A stretch of DNA of 31,772 nucleotides, taken from positions 1 through 31,772 of the forward strand of contig NZ_CALIIS010000016.1 in assembly GCF_938017705.1 (NCBI RefSeq), in the 5' to 3' direction. Each line of letters opens with the position of its first letter. Position 1 is the stretch's first letter. The translations under genes were made by a program, and so were the position numbers. The notes under the pieces are model-generated. The model was not told the origin of the DNA and ran no database searches. It was given only the letters and a program-made list of their open reading frames with translations. Positions 9,149-17,750 of this stretch are shown in pieces. The stretch is from an uncultured Campylobacter sp. Its GTDB lineage: Bacteria; Campylobacterota; Campylobacteria; Campylobacterales; Campylobacteraceae.

Positions 9149-9204
9149 GCGGCAAGCTTTAAATTTTAATGCGGTCTTTGCGTCGTAAATTTAAAGCTTG
9201 CCGC
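9149..9204. repeat. Perfect 18-bp inverted repeat
   Basis: Arms 9149-9166 and 9187-9204 (GCGGCAAGCTTTAAATTT and its complement) are perfectly complementary around a 20-base loop. It lies eight bases after the carA terminator hairpin. There is no T-run. Each arm ends in AAATTT. An 18-bp perfect stem is too long for chance; it may be a mobile palindromic unit, a backup terminator or an mRNA-stabilising structure. Confidence 0.85.
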
Positions 9205-9899
9205 AGCCTGGATAATCGCAAGTCGGAGTAGCATGTAAAGTACGCTTTTACGGACTTAGGATTGCCGCGGTGATTTTGGATTAAGCAGCTTTTTGGATGA
9301 AACAGATCTGCGCTAGTCGCGATTTTAAATTTAAACCGGCTGCGCGCCGCATGCTTTTTATTCGTTCGATTATGCGTTCACGTAGCTTCTAAGTGTGCGC
9401 GGCTAAATTTCATGCGTTTTAAATTTAAAAATTGGGCTTGGCGCGCTTTGCCCTTTCAAAACAGATCCTGCGGCACATTTCGTATGGCTTCAAGCTCTTA
9501 AATTTGACGAACCGTTTTGTTGCCGTCAAAAGTTACGCTAGTAAGCTGCCCTGTCGCCCGTAAAATTTTATCTAACGTCGTTTACCTACTAAAACCTTAT
9601 CGGCGCCGTTTCATTTCCCTCTAAAAGCCATTTTCCTAAAATAAAATTCCACTCCGCCGCATAGTGAAATTTTACCTGCGTTTGCTTTGAAATTTTACTT
9701 TCAGCCGTTCTAAATCTCTTTCGCACCGATAAGATTTAGCTCGCTTTACTTTAAATTTTTGCTCCATTCCTAGGCTACAGTTTTTACTCACACTTGTTTT
9801 TTAATCCCGCCCATATTTGCACCTAAAATAAGAGTTGTGTTACTTTATGAAATTAAATTTTTAACTTAACATTATTTTAAGCTCAATAAAAGAGAAAAT
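9205..9899. other. Gene-free AT-rich spacer
   Basis: I see no gene on either strand over about 0.7 kb. The stretch is dense in AAATTT/AAATTC/GAATTT words (about 17 by hand count over 9091-9899). It may be decayed sequence. Its end (about 9840-9900, TTAACTTAACATTATTTTAAG) probably holds the promoter of the response regulator, but I cannot place the -10 with confidence. Confidence 0.6.
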
Positions 9900-9941
9900 T
9901 TGAAAGAATTTCGTTTGAAATTTCGCCTTGAGGGGTCTGCT

Positions 9942-10625
9942 ATGAGCTGCGCTTTAAAAGAGCTGGACGTCTTGCTAGTCGAGGATGATACTAAATTACT
10001 AGCCTCGCTGCATAAGGCGTTTGAGGGTATTTTTAACAACGTTTACAATGCCCAAAACGGGCTTGAAGGTGTAAAAAAATTCAAAAAATTTAGCCCTAAT
10101 CTCGTCATTACCGATATTTTAATGCCGATCGAGGATGGGCTAGCGATGATACGTCAGATCAAGCAGATCTTTCCGCATGCCCCTATCGTGGTGCTTAGCG
10201 GCTTCAGTAGGGAGGAGCAGCTAAAAGGCGTTATGGAGATTGGCGTCGAGCGGTATTACTTTAAGCCGGTAGATATCGCCGCGTTTGTGCTAGAGATAAG
10301 TGCGCTGATGAAGTCTAAGCTGGACTCTGTACGAGTCGTAAATATGGGTGCGGGCTACGTATTTGATGGGCTTCGTCGTATTTTACTGAAGGATGGCGAG
10401 CAGATCGTGCTTACTAAAAAGGAGCTTTCTTTTGTCTCGCTGCTAGCCAGTCGCGTGGGCGAGCTGGTACTTTACGAGGAGATCAAGCGTTATGTTTGGA
10501 CTGAAGGAGCCGTGAGTGATACGGCGCTTCGCACCTTCGTCAAGCGTATCCGCGATAAAGTGGGAGGCGAAATCATAAAAAACGTCCCGAGCCTGGGATA
10601 CAAGATCGATCTTGAGCCCGCTTAA
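9942..10625 (+). CDS. OmpR/PhoB-type response regulator, orphan
   Basis: A two-component DNA-binding response regulator of 227 residues. The receiver domain has the acidic pair D15-D16 in LLVEDD, the phosphorylated aspartate D58 in VITDILMP and lysine K108 in YFKPVD. A winged-helix effector domain fills the C-terminal half (LTKKELSFVSLLASRVGE, then TALRTFVKRIRDKVGG). ATG 9942 is chosen because GAGGGG at 9930-9935 is well placed; an in-frame TTG at 9900 would add 14 residues. No histidine kinase gene is adjacent, so partner and regulon cannot be inferred here. Confidence 0.9.
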   Translation: MSCALKELDVLLVEDDTKLLASLHKAFEGIFNNVYNAQNGLEGVKKFKKFSPNLVITDILMPIEDGLAMIRQIKQIFPHAPIVVLSGFSREEQLKGVMEIGVERYYFKPVDIAAFVLEISALMKSKLDSVRVVNMGAGYVFDGLRRILLKDGEQIVLTKKELSFVSLLASRVGELVLYEEIKRYVWTEGAVSDTALRTFVKRIRDKVGGEIIKNVPSLGYKIDLEPA

Positions 10626-10767
10626 ATTTGATCGCGTTTTTGCCGCTTTGCAATTTACGGAATCCACTCGTAAAATTTTGCGTCGAAATATGCCGCAATT
10701 AATGCGGAGCGAGGTAGAATTTCGCGCTCAAAGCGCCGCAGATTAAAATTTTACGCTCATCCAACTT

Positions 10768-10794
10768 GCTAAATTTGACTTGATAAAATTTAGC
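10768..10794. repeat. Inverted repeat upstream of addB
   Basis: GCTAAATTT at 10768-10776 is perfectly complementary to AAATTTAGC at 10786-10794 with a nine-base loop. It lies between the response regulator and addB. Each arm carries AAATTT. It could end the response regulator transcript; there is only a weak pyrimidine run after it. Confidence 0.5.
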
Positions 10795-10848
10795 CTCTCA
10801 AGCTTTTCAAAAACTTCTTTGCTTAAAAGCCCAAACTAAAAATTTCTT

Positions 10849-10894
10849 GCTAAAATATCGCAAAATTCCGCGTTCTGCGAATCGCTCTAAAGGA
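10849..10894 (+). promoter_or_regulatory. Likely addB promoter -10 and ribosome binding site
   Basis: TAAAAT at 10851-10856 is a plausible -10 element. AAAGGA at 10889-10894 lies six bases before a TTG codon at 10901. These two sites decide the addB start: the longer frame opening at TTG 10847 would begin inside the -10 and has no ribosome binding site. Confidence 0.5.
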
Positions 10895-10900
10895 TTTGTT

Positions 10901-13813
10901 TTGAAAAATTTGCCCTCTAAAAATCTCTTTGTCTACACTAGCTCGCGTGCGCTACGCGCGGCGCTGCAAAGCGAGGGCGGCGGCGTGCTGGCGCCCAGGA
11001 TTACGTTGGCGGAATTCTACGAAAAGGCGCTTTTTGTGCCGGATCTTGTCGCTTGCGGCGAGATAGACCGCGCGCTTTTTATGAAGCAGGCGGTAAACGA
11101 GAGCAAGCGCGCAGGCGAGAGGCTTAAATTCCCTAGCGAGCTTTACGAGTTTATGCGCAACCGCGAGTATCTTTTTGGTTTTTTCAAGGAGCTTGCGACG
11201 GAGCGCGTGAGTATCGATGCGCTCGATCTTAGCGACACCTACGCGTGGTACGCCGAGCATTTTGAAATTCTGCGAGAGCTAGCGGGGGCGTATGCAAGGA
11301 TTTTGCGTGAGCATGGATTTTACGATGAGATCACGCTGCCCGCGCTTTATGAGCTAAACGAGTCCTATCTGCGCGGATTTGAGCGGATAGAAATCAACAT
11401 CGACGGCAATCCTAGCGCATTTGAGTTCGAGATTTTTAAGCGCGCGGCGGAGCTTAGCGAGGTTGTGCTGAGCTTTAGAGCCACGACTTTAAATTCCAAG
11501 CCCGTGCGCGCGGTGGAGGAGCTTTGCGGCATAAGTCTAGAGTTAGGTTTTGCATACCGCGTAAATCTTAGTACGGGTGAAATTCTAAACCGCAAGCCGC
11601 TAAGCGTGGGCGGGGCGGTTGTGTGTAGAGGCTTTGAGTTGCGAAGCTTGCAGGCGAGCTATGTTTTTGAAAAAATTTCATCCTTCGTGCGCGCGGGCAT
11701 CGCGCCGGAGCGCATCGCGGTAATTTTGCCCGACGAGAGCTTTGCCGGCACACTGCGGCTTTACGACGAGCGCATCGCAAGGGCTCGCGGTTCGCACAGG
11801 CTGCTAAATTTTGCGATGGGAGAGAAGCTTAAAGATAGCCTATTTTACGTAACGCTAGAGAAAATTTCGCAATGCTTAAAAGAAGCGCGCACGCCAAAAT
11901 TTGGCGTAGATTACCGCGCATTCAAAAGTCCGGACGGAGGATTTTTGGATACAAAGGATTCCGCGGTACAGCAAAATTTAGCGCTAGGGAATTTCGCTTC
12001 GGAGAATTCTGCATCGCAAAATTTCGCACAGCAAAATTCCGCGTTTGATTGCGAAATTTTTTCAAATTCTAAAGCGGATTTAAATTTTATATCTGTGGGG
12101 GCGTTTGAAAATACGGAAAATTTTGAAATTCTGCGCGAAATTTCGGCGGAACGCGCGAATAGCGCGGAAGAGCAAAGCTTTTCGGCAGAGTTTGCAGAGT
12201 TTCAAGAGCCCTTGGAGTGTGCGCAGCAGCGCGATTATTCGGTTAGTGCAAAACGGCAGGAGCTTTCAAAGAAGCAGCAAGGGAGCCTACGATACTCTAT
12301 GCAACTGGAGCATATAGAGCTTGAGGAAGAAGATAGGTATTCAAAAAGCCCTGAGCAGCGCGATCGCTTTAGGTGTTCTAAAATGCGCGAGGGCGCAGAT
12401 GAATATCCGCAGCGCCCAAACCCGCAGGAGCTTGATCTGTTTTTTGCGAGTGTGGGCGTGGATGAGGCGCTTTTTGGCGAGTTCGCACGCGATTTTGCAA
12501 AGCAAGTAAGCTTCGAGCATTTCGAGGCGCTAATTACCAAGCTCGCCTGTTTACCCAAAATTAGTGACGCGCTGCTGCAAGAAAAACTAAAAGAGCCACT
12601 ATATCTAATTAAAATTTTGCTTCGAAAATTTAAGGACGAAAACCTAAACTTAGGCAATCTGATCGATCTTTTTTTGTTAGAAATTTCGCGCATTAAGCTC
12701 GATGATGTTCGTGGCGGAAAGGTCACGGTAATGGGGCTTTTAGAGAGCCGCGGACTGCAATTTGACGGCGTGATAATCCCCGATTTTAACGATGATCTGG
12801 TGCCTAAGCGCAGTAGCGGAGAGATGTTTTTAAACTCTGCTTTGCGTGCTAGAGCAGGGCTCATCAGCCATGCAGACCGCGAAAATTTACAAAGATTTTA
12901 CTATGACGGCTTGCTAAGAGGCGCTAAAAAAATTGCGATTTGCTATCTGCAAAGCGTCGAGAAATTGCCTTCGCGGTTTTTGAAAAGCTTTGAAGTGCAA
13001 CAAGACGCGGAATTTTCGCAGGAGGATTATTTGCGGCTTTTTGGGCGAGAGGAATTTAAGCCCGCCTTATGCGGACAAGAAGATCCCGTGGCTCGCCATG
13101 ATTTTTTTGCCGAGGAGCTGTCGTTCTCGCGGCTGGATACGTTTTTAGAATGCAAGAGGAAGTATTATTACCGCTACGTTTTCGGGCTGAGGGAGGGGCT
13201 AAAATTTGGCGAGGATAATGCGCTTTTGGGCAAAATTTTACATACGAGTTTTCAGCGTTTATACGAGCGAGCGGGGATGAAATTTAGCATGGAAAAATTT
13301 CGCCCTATTTATTCGCAGCTTGCGCGAGAAGCGGGTATCACGCGCTTTGATGCAGAGCTTGAGCTAAAAGCTGTAGAAAAGCTAGCTGGGCTTTTAGAAG
13401 AGCATGAGCAAATTTGGAGCTTTAGCGGTAGTGAAGTATCGCTAAAAGGCGAGCTTGACGGAGTGCGGCTGAGCGGGCGGATCGACCGCATCGATGAAGA
13501 TAAGGCAGGGCGGAAGTTTATCATCGATTACAAACGTGGTTCAGCTAAAAAACATATGGAAAAATTCCAGCTTACGTTTTATCGCGCGCTTTTGGCTCAG
13601 GAGTGCGAATGCGCCTATCTGTCGCTAAAAGATTGCGCGTTTGCGGCTCCTGGCGACAAAACGCCTAGCTTAGAAAATCTACGCGAGACGCTAAGCTCTA
13701 TCGGCAAGGAATTCGCAAGCGAGGTTGCTTTTACGCGCACGGAAGTGGTGCAAAGCTGCGAATACTGCGAATATAAAATCATTTGCAAGGGACAGATCGA
13801 TGGCAAAATTTGA
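10901..13813 (+). CDS. addB: AddB-type recombination nuclease subunit with a repetitive insert
   Basis: Nuclease subunit of the AddAB (RecBCD-like) complex that resects double-strand ends for RecA-dependent repair. TTG 10901 is the chosen start. No Walker A motif is present near the N-terminus, consistent with the RexB/Helicobacter-type AddB. The C-terminal PD-(D/E)XK nuclease has GRIDRIDED (859-867) and IDYKRG (D876, K878). Cysteines C751, C953, C956 and C962 form the expected iron-sulphur staple around it. The protein is about 970 residues against roughly 790 in C. jejuni as I recall; the excess is a hydrophilic Gln/Glu/Ser-rich insert near residues 335-506 that begins with a 15-nt tandem repeat. 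The core domains look intact, so I expect a working enzyme. Overlaps addA by 14 bases. Confidence 0.9.
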   Translation: MKNLPSKNLFVYTSSRALRAALQSEGGGVLAPRITLAEFYEKALFVPDLVACGEIDRALFMKQAVNESKRAGERLKFPSELYEFMRNREYLFGFFKELATERVSIDALDLSDTYAWYAEHFEILRELAGAYARILREHGFYDEITLPALYELNESYLRGFERIEINIDGNPSAFEFEIFKRAAELSEVVLSFRATTLNSKPVRAVEELCGISLELGFAYRVNLSTGEILNRKPLSVGGAVVCRGFELRSLQASYVFEKISSFVRAGIAPERIAVILPDESFAGTLRLYDERIARARGSHRLLNFAMGEKLKDSLFYVTLEKISQCLKEARTPKFGVDYRAFKSPDGGFLDTKDSAVQQNLALGNFASENSASQNFAQQNSAFDCEIFSNSKADLNFISVGAFENTENFEILREISAERANSAEEQSFSAEFAEFQEPLECAQQRDYSVSAKRQELSKKQQGSLRYSMQLEHIELEEEDRYSKSPEQRDRFRCSKMREGADEYPQRPNPQELDLFFASVGVDEALFGEFARDFAKQVSFEHFEALITKLACLPKISDALLQEKLKEPLYLIKILLRKFKDENLNLGNLIDLFLLEISRIKLDDVRGGKVTVMGLLESRGLQFDGVIIPDFNDDLVPKRSSGEMFLNSALRARAGLISHADRENLQRFYYDGLLRGAKKIAICYLQSVEKLPSRFLKSFEVQQDAEFSQEDYLRLFGREEFKPALCGQEDPVARHDFFAEELSFSRLDTFLECKRKYYYRYVFGLREGLKFGEDNALLGKILHTSFQRLYERAGMKFSMEKFRPIYSQLAREAGITRFDAELELKAVEKLAGLLEEHEQIWSFSGSEVSLKGELDGVRLSGRIDRIDEDKAGRKFIIDYKRGSAKKHMEKFQLTFYRALLAQECECAYLSLKDCAFAAPGDKTPSLENLRETLSSIGKEFASEVAFTRTEVVQSCEYCEYKIICKGQIDGKI
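11900..12420 (+). other. Low-complexity in-frame insert inside addB
   Basis: About 520 bases encode a segment rich in Q, E, S and N with no resemblance to AddB or any domain I know. The boundary is where conserved-looking AddB sequence stops (after TPKFGVDYRAF) and resumes (NPQELDLFFASVG). The first part is dense in RAATTY words (about 12 in 250 bases by hand count, against about 9 in the 1.25 kb of purA). The frame stays open throughout. Confidence 0.65.
11969..12043 (+). repeat. Five tandem 15-nt repeats with a conserved RAATTY core
   Basis: Five consecutive 15-base units encode QQNLA, LGNFA, SENSA, SQNFA and QQNSA. Each unit has RAATTY at the same place (AAATTT, GAATTT, GAATTC, AAATTT, AAATTC); within the hexamer, changes occur only at the R and Y positions. 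The bases around the core vary much more. The reading phase places AAT as Asn. Confidence 0.85.
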
Positions 13814-16718
13814 AAATTATCTGGCGCTTGAAGCAAGCGCAGGCAGCGGCAAGACCTTCAATCTCGCGGTCAGGTTCATCGAGCTGGTGCTAAAAGGCGA
13901 GCCGATCAATGAAATTTTAGCGCTTACCTTTACCAAAAAAGCTGCTGCTGAGATGAAAACGCGCATCGTGGAGAAATTTCAAAATTTGCTGCTTTTGCAG
14001 GATGGCTCGCTAAAGCCTAGCGCCGAGCTGGAGCAAATTTGCGAGGATCTAAATATGAGCGCGGATGAGGTTTTGACGTCGCAACAGCGCCTACTGCCTA
14101 AATTTTTAAGCGAGAGCCTAAACGTCTTTACCTTTGATGCGTTTTTTGCAAAAGCTCTACGCTCCTTTGCGCTAAATAGCGGCATCGATCCGAGCTTTGA
14201 AAACGATGAAGGGATTTTGGGTGTGCAGCAGGCGGCGTTTTTAGGCGCGATTTGTAAAAACGAAGCGCTATTAAGAGAGGTCGTGGACTACGTAAGCGAC
14301 TCAGGAATGACAAAGGGTGAGTTTCTAAATAGCTTGCAAAGCATTTGGAGAGGCGATATAAGCATAAATCCGCCCACACTTCCCGCAAGCTCCGCACTGG
14401 CAGAGATAAATGAAATTTTATCTCGCTTGCAAAAAGCGGCGAGAGATGCGGGCGTAAGCGCTGGAGCCGTAAATGGGCTAAGCCCTGTTAGTGATCTGTC
14501 AAAATTATCTTCGGGTTTCATTCTTTCGGCTCTTGCCAACGGTAGTTTCGATTATCCGCGCTCGCAGCTTAAAAAAATTTCGCATTTTGACGGTGAGCTA
14601 GCAAGGCTAAAAGACGCCATAGCTCGCGAAATAGCGTGGATGGATGCGACATATGCGGCTAAGCTGGCAGGACTAATTAAAATTTATGCCGAGGCGCTTA
14701 AATCGGTACAGCGCAAAAGCGGCAAGCTCACGTTCGGCGATGTCACCGCAGCCGTGCACTCGCTGCTAAATCCGAGCGCAGAGGCGTTGCGGGGCAACCG
14801 CGAGCTTTTGTATTTCAGGCTCGATTCTAAAATCACGCATATTTTAATTGACGAATTCCAAGATACCGACATTTGCCAGTATGAAATTATGCTGCCGCTA
14901 ATCTCTGAGGCGCTTGCTGGCAAAGGAGCGGAAGAGCGCTGCGGTAGCTTTTTTTACGTAGGCGATAAAAAACAGAGCATCTATAAATTTCGCGGCGCAG
15001 AGAGAAAAATTTTTGATATATTGCGCGAGCAGTTTAGTCAAATCAAAACGCAGAGCCTGCCGCGCAATTATCGCAGTTTAAAACTTATCGTAAAATTTGT
15101 AAATGAGATCTTGCGCGATAAATTTGCGTCTTATGAAGATCAAATCGCAGCAAATAAGCTAGATGACGATATGCCTGCTTCGGTGCTGCAAAAAATCAAG
15201 GACTATCCGCTTTCCCATCCACAAATGCCGCTATTTGAGGTGCAAAGCGACGATTACGGCTACGTAGCAGCGTTTTCATACGACGACGTGCTAAAGGGGG
15301 CTGCGGAGCAAGCGCGCAGACTTGTTGAGGAGTGCGGCATAAGAGCTGATGATATCGCGATTTTATGCTGGAAAAACGAGCATGTAAGCGCGCTAAAAGA
15401 GATGCTATCAGAATTCTGCGAGGTGTGTAGCGGCTCAAATAAGGCTCTGCGTTGCAGCGAGCAGGTAAATGCCGTAATTCAGTACGCGAAATTTTGCGTA
15501 GGTGGCGATGAAATTTATCTGCGAAACGCCGAAGTGATTTTGGGTAGGCGGCTTAAAAAGATAGCGGTCGATCTGCATAAAAATGCGCAAAAAACGGCAG
15601 AATTTATAGCTAGCTCGCTGAAATTAAATTTTGTCGATCCGGATCTGCTGCTATTTTTTGAGACGCTGGCAAAATTTAATAGTTTTAGCGAGTATCTGTT
15701 TGCAAACGACGAAACGGAGGTATTTGCCAAGGAACAAAGCGGCATTAAAATTATGACTGTGCATAAGTCCAAGGGGCTTCAGTTCCCGCACGTAATCGTT
15801 TGCGACCGCATCGGAGGAAAAGACCGGGGCGAGAGCTCAAAGCTCGCGACGGACTATGATTTTACCACGCATAAGTGGAGAATTTTTTATAAATTTGCGA
15901 GTAGAAAGAGCCTGGATGCGGAATTTGCAGCATTAATGGATGAAAACGATCGCTCTGCGCATGAAGAAGATATAAATAAGCTCTATGTGGCATTTACACG
16001 TGCCGAACGCTCGCTCATCATCGTAAAACGCTCCGAGACAAAAATAGATCAATACAATTATAGCTTTTTTTCGCCTTACGCCAAAAAGACCAAGGGCGCG
16101 GGTATCGTGGAGTGGCTGGATATCCCGGATTTTCAATACGGCTACGTAATTCCAAGCTCCGTAAAATCAGAGGAGAAACCGCCGCGCAAAAAGATCGCGC
16201 TAGTAGCGGGCGAGCCTCAAGGCGCACAAGAAAAAGCAGGCGGCGGCGAAACGGAGGCGCTAAGCGCGATATATTTCGGCGAGGCGCTGCACTATGCTCT
16301 GGAGATGAGCGAAGGATTTGCGGCGGATGAAATTTTACGAGGAGTAAGCCTTGCAAGAGGTCGCTACGCTAAATTTTTAAACGATGCAGATTTTGAAAAT
16401 ATCGCGGCGCGGGCGCTAGGACTAAGCAAAAACGAGGAATTTTTAGCTCTGATAAAGGGCGCTTGGGCTTATAAAGAGATGCCGATCAAAAGCGCGGAGG
16501 GTGAGCTTTTGCGCGTGGATCTGGCGTGCTTTGGGCAGGATGAAATTTTGCTTTTTGATTACAAAAGCTCCGAAAAATACCTCGCGCAAAACAAAGCTCA
16601 AGTGACGCGATATAAAAGCGTGATCCGCGAGTTTTATCCGTATGCGCGGCTGCGCGCCTTCGTGCTGGTTCTCGAAGCTGCGGGCGCTAAGCTGATCGAA
16701 GTGAATGAGGAGGGATAA
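13800..16718 (+). CDS. addA: AddA-type helicase-nuclease (RecB-like)
   Basis: UvrD/Rep-family helicase and nuclease subunit of AddAB. ATG 13800 follows AAGGGA at 13787-13792 and gives 972 residues; it overlaps the end of addB by 14 bases, so the two are translationally coupled. Superfamily 1 motifs appear in order: Walker A EASAGSGKT (11-19), LTFTKKAAAEMKTRI, Walker B with D351-E352 in LIDEFQDTD, VGDKKQSIYKFRGAE, LPRNYRS, MTVHKSKGLQFPHV and YVAFTRAERSL. The C-terminal nuclease domain has HYALE, D907, and D920/K922 in FDYKSS. A low-complexity linker near 800-830 precedes the nuclease. Complete and probably functional. Confidence 0.95.
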   Translation: MAKFENYLALEASAGSGKTFNLAVRFIELVLKGEPINEILALTFTKKAAAEMKTRIVEKFQNLLLLQDGSLKPSAELEQICEDLNMSADEVLTSQQRLLPKFLSESLNVFTFDAFFAKALRSFALNSGIDPSFENDEGILGVQQAAFLGAICKNEALLREVVDYVSDSGMTKGEFLNSLQSIWRGDISINPPTLPASSALAEINEILSRLQKAARDAGVSAGAVNGLSPVSDLSKLSSGFILSALANGSFDYPRSQLKKISHFDGELARLKDAIAREIAWMDATYAAKLAGLIKIYAEALKSVQRKSGKLTFGDVTAAVHSLLNPSAEALRGNRELLYFRLDSKITHILIDEFQDTDICQYEIMLPLISEALAGKGAEERCGSFFYVGDKKQSIYKFRGAERKIFDILREQFSQIKTQSLPRNYRSLKLIVKFVNEILRDKFASYEDQIAANKLDDDMPASVLQKIKDYPLSHPQMPLFEVQSDDYGYVAAFSYDDVLKGAAEQARRLVEECGIRADDIAILCWKNEHVSALKEMLSEFCEVCSGSNKALRCSEQVNAVIQYAKFCVGGDEIYLRNAEVILGRRLKKIAVDLHKNAQKTAEFIASSLKLNFVDPDLLLFFETLAKFNSFSEYLFANDETEVFAKEQSGIKIMTVHKSKGLQFPHVIVCDRIGGKDRGESSKLATDYDFTTHKWRIFYKFASRKSLDAEFAALMDENDRSAHEEDINKLYVAFTRAERSLIIVKRSETKIDQYNYSFFSPYAKKTKGAGIVEWLDIPDFQYGYVIPSSVKSEEKPPRKKIALVAGEPQGAQEKAGGGETEALSAIYFGEALHYALEMSEGFAADEILRGVSLARGRYAKFLNDADFENIAARALGLSKNEEFLALIKGAWAYKEMPIKSAEGELLRVDLACFGQDEILLFDYKSSEKYLAQNKAQVTRYKSVIREFYPYARLRAFVLVLEAAGAKLIEVNEEG

Positions 16719-16760
16719 AATTTTAAAGCTTAGATGAAATTTGAGCGCAGATATATTAAA

Positions 16761-16803
16761 TATAGCTTAAATTAAGCTATACGTAAGGATATTTCTATAT
16801 AAT
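16761..16803 (+). promoter_or_regulatory. rplM promoter with a 21-bp palindrome
   Basis: A good -10 element, TATAAT, lies at 16798-16803. Just upstream, 16761-16781 is a perfect palindrome (10-base arms, TATAGCTTAA and its complement, around one central A). It covers the expected -35 position, about 17 bases before the -10. This arrangement suggests an operator for a dimeric regulator, but no binding protein is known to me. Confidence 0.65.
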
Positions 16804-16833
16804 CACAGCTCAAATTTTAATAAGGCGGAAACC

Positions 16834-17259
16834 ATGACAGAAATTACAAAGCCTAGCGAAGTTAAGCGCGACTGGGTCGTTATCGACGCGACCGACAAAA
16901 GATTCGGTAGGATGCTTACCGAAGTCGCCGTATTGCTACGCGGCAAACATAAACCAAGCTATACTCCAAACGTGGATTGCGGAGATTACGTCGTTATCAT
17001 CAACGCTTCAAAAGCCGTATTTACCGGCAATAACAAGGGCGACGACAAGCTTTATCACAGCTACTCGGGCTATTTCGGAAGCGTAAAGAGCGTGAAATTT
17101 CAAGACCTGCTTAAAAACAATCCCGCAAAGCTCTACAGACTTGCGGTTCGCGGTATGCTTCCTAAGACGAAGCTCGGCAAGGCGATGATCAAAAAGCTAT
17201 TCGTATATGAAGGCGGCGAGCACCCTCATACTGCGCAAACAACTAAAAAAGGAAAATAA
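16834..17259 (+). CDS. rplM: 50S ribosomal protein L13
   Basis: Early-assembly protein of the large ribosomal subunit that binds 23S rRNA. The 141-residue length is normal. Hallmarks are WVVIDATDKRFGRMLTEVA, LLRGKHKPSYTPNVDCGDYVV and AVRGMLPKTKLGKAMIKKLFVY, with the family end EHPHTAQ. It forms an operon with rpsI two bases downstream, as in most bacteria. Confidence 0.98.
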   Translation: MTEITKPSEVKRDWVVIDATDKRFGRMLTEVAVLLRGKHKPSYTPNVDCGDYVVIINASKAVFTGNNKGDDKLYHSYSGYFGSVKSVKFQDLLKNNPAKLYRLAVRGMLPKTKLGKAMIKKLFVYEGGEHPHTAQTTKKGK

Positions 17260-17261
17260 TC

Positions 17262-17651
17262 ATGGCGACAATTTATGCAACCGGAAAGAGAAAAACTGCC
17301 GTAGCTAAGGTTTGGGTAAAACCGGGAAGCGGCAAGATCGTAGTAAACGGCATGGATATAAACACCTGGCTAGGCGGTCACGAGGCGATCAAGCTAAGGG
17401 TTGTTCAGCCGCTTTTGGCGACCAAGCAAGAGATCTCGATGGATATCACCGCGCAGACTTTGGGCGGCGGATATTCGGCTCAAGCGGATGCGCTAAAGCA
17501 CGGAATTTCAAAAGCGCTTGCCGCGATGGATAAGGATTTTAGAGCAGCTCTCAAGCCAAAAGGTCTTCTAACTCGCGATAGTCGCGTGGTCGAGCGAAAG
17601 AAATTCGGTCGCCGCAAAGCGCGTAGAAGTCCGCAGTTCTCTAAGAGATAA
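17262..17651 (+). CDS. rpsI: 30S ribosomal protein S9
   Basis: Small-subunit protein whose basic C-terminal tail reaches the P-site tRNA. 129 residues, normal. YATGKRKTAVAKVWVKPGSG at the N-terminus and RRKARRSPQFSKR at the C-terminus are diagnostic. It begins two bases after the rplM stop and is followed by a hairpin. Confidence 0.98.
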   Translation: MATIYATGKRKTAVAKVWVKPGSGKIVVNGMDINTWLGGHEAIKLRVVQPLLATKQEISMDITAQTLGGGYSAQADALKHGISKALAAMDKDFRAALKPKGLLTRDSRVVERKKFGRRKARRSPQFSKR

Positions 17652-17659
17652 TGTTTTTT

Positions 17660-17691
17660 ACAAATTTGTGGCGAAATTGTCGCAAATTTGT
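17660..17691 (+). terminator. Hairpin after rpsI
   Basis: ACAAATTTG at 17660-17668 pairs with CAAATTTGT at 17683-17691, and the stem continues inward (GCGA/TCGC) with a two-base bulge. It lies eight bases after the rpsI stop and is followed by AAATTCTTTAAAAATTTT. Each arm contains AAATTT. It probably ends the rplM-rpsI transcript. Confidence 0.7.
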
Positions 17692-17713
17692 AAATTCTTT
17701 AAAAATTTTATGG

Positions 17714-17744
17714 TAATATCGAATTATAACTTTATTTGAAAGGA
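17714..17744 (+). promoter_or_regulatory. Likely promoter and ribosome binding site of the CadF-like gene
   Basis: Candidate -10 elements are TAATAT (17714-17719) and TATAAC (17725-17730). GAAAGGA at 17738-17744 lies six bases before ATG 17751 and fixes that start; the in-frame TTG at 17736 would overlap the binding site. Confidence 0.5.
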
Positions 17745-17750
17745 TGTTTA

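Noticed and set aside
11969..12043. A CRISPR-like array in addB
   Set aside because: Units are 15 bases with no spacers and sit in frame inside a gene; they are tandem repeats, not a CRISPR.
12235..12864. A 209-residue minus-strand frame inside addB
   Set aside because: Serine-rich shadow of the addB coding strand with no family resemblance; addB is clearly coding here.
13725..13799. N-terminal extension of AddA from 13725
   Set aside because: It is the out-of-frame reading of the addB end; ATG 13800 has the ribosome binding site and the conserved start.
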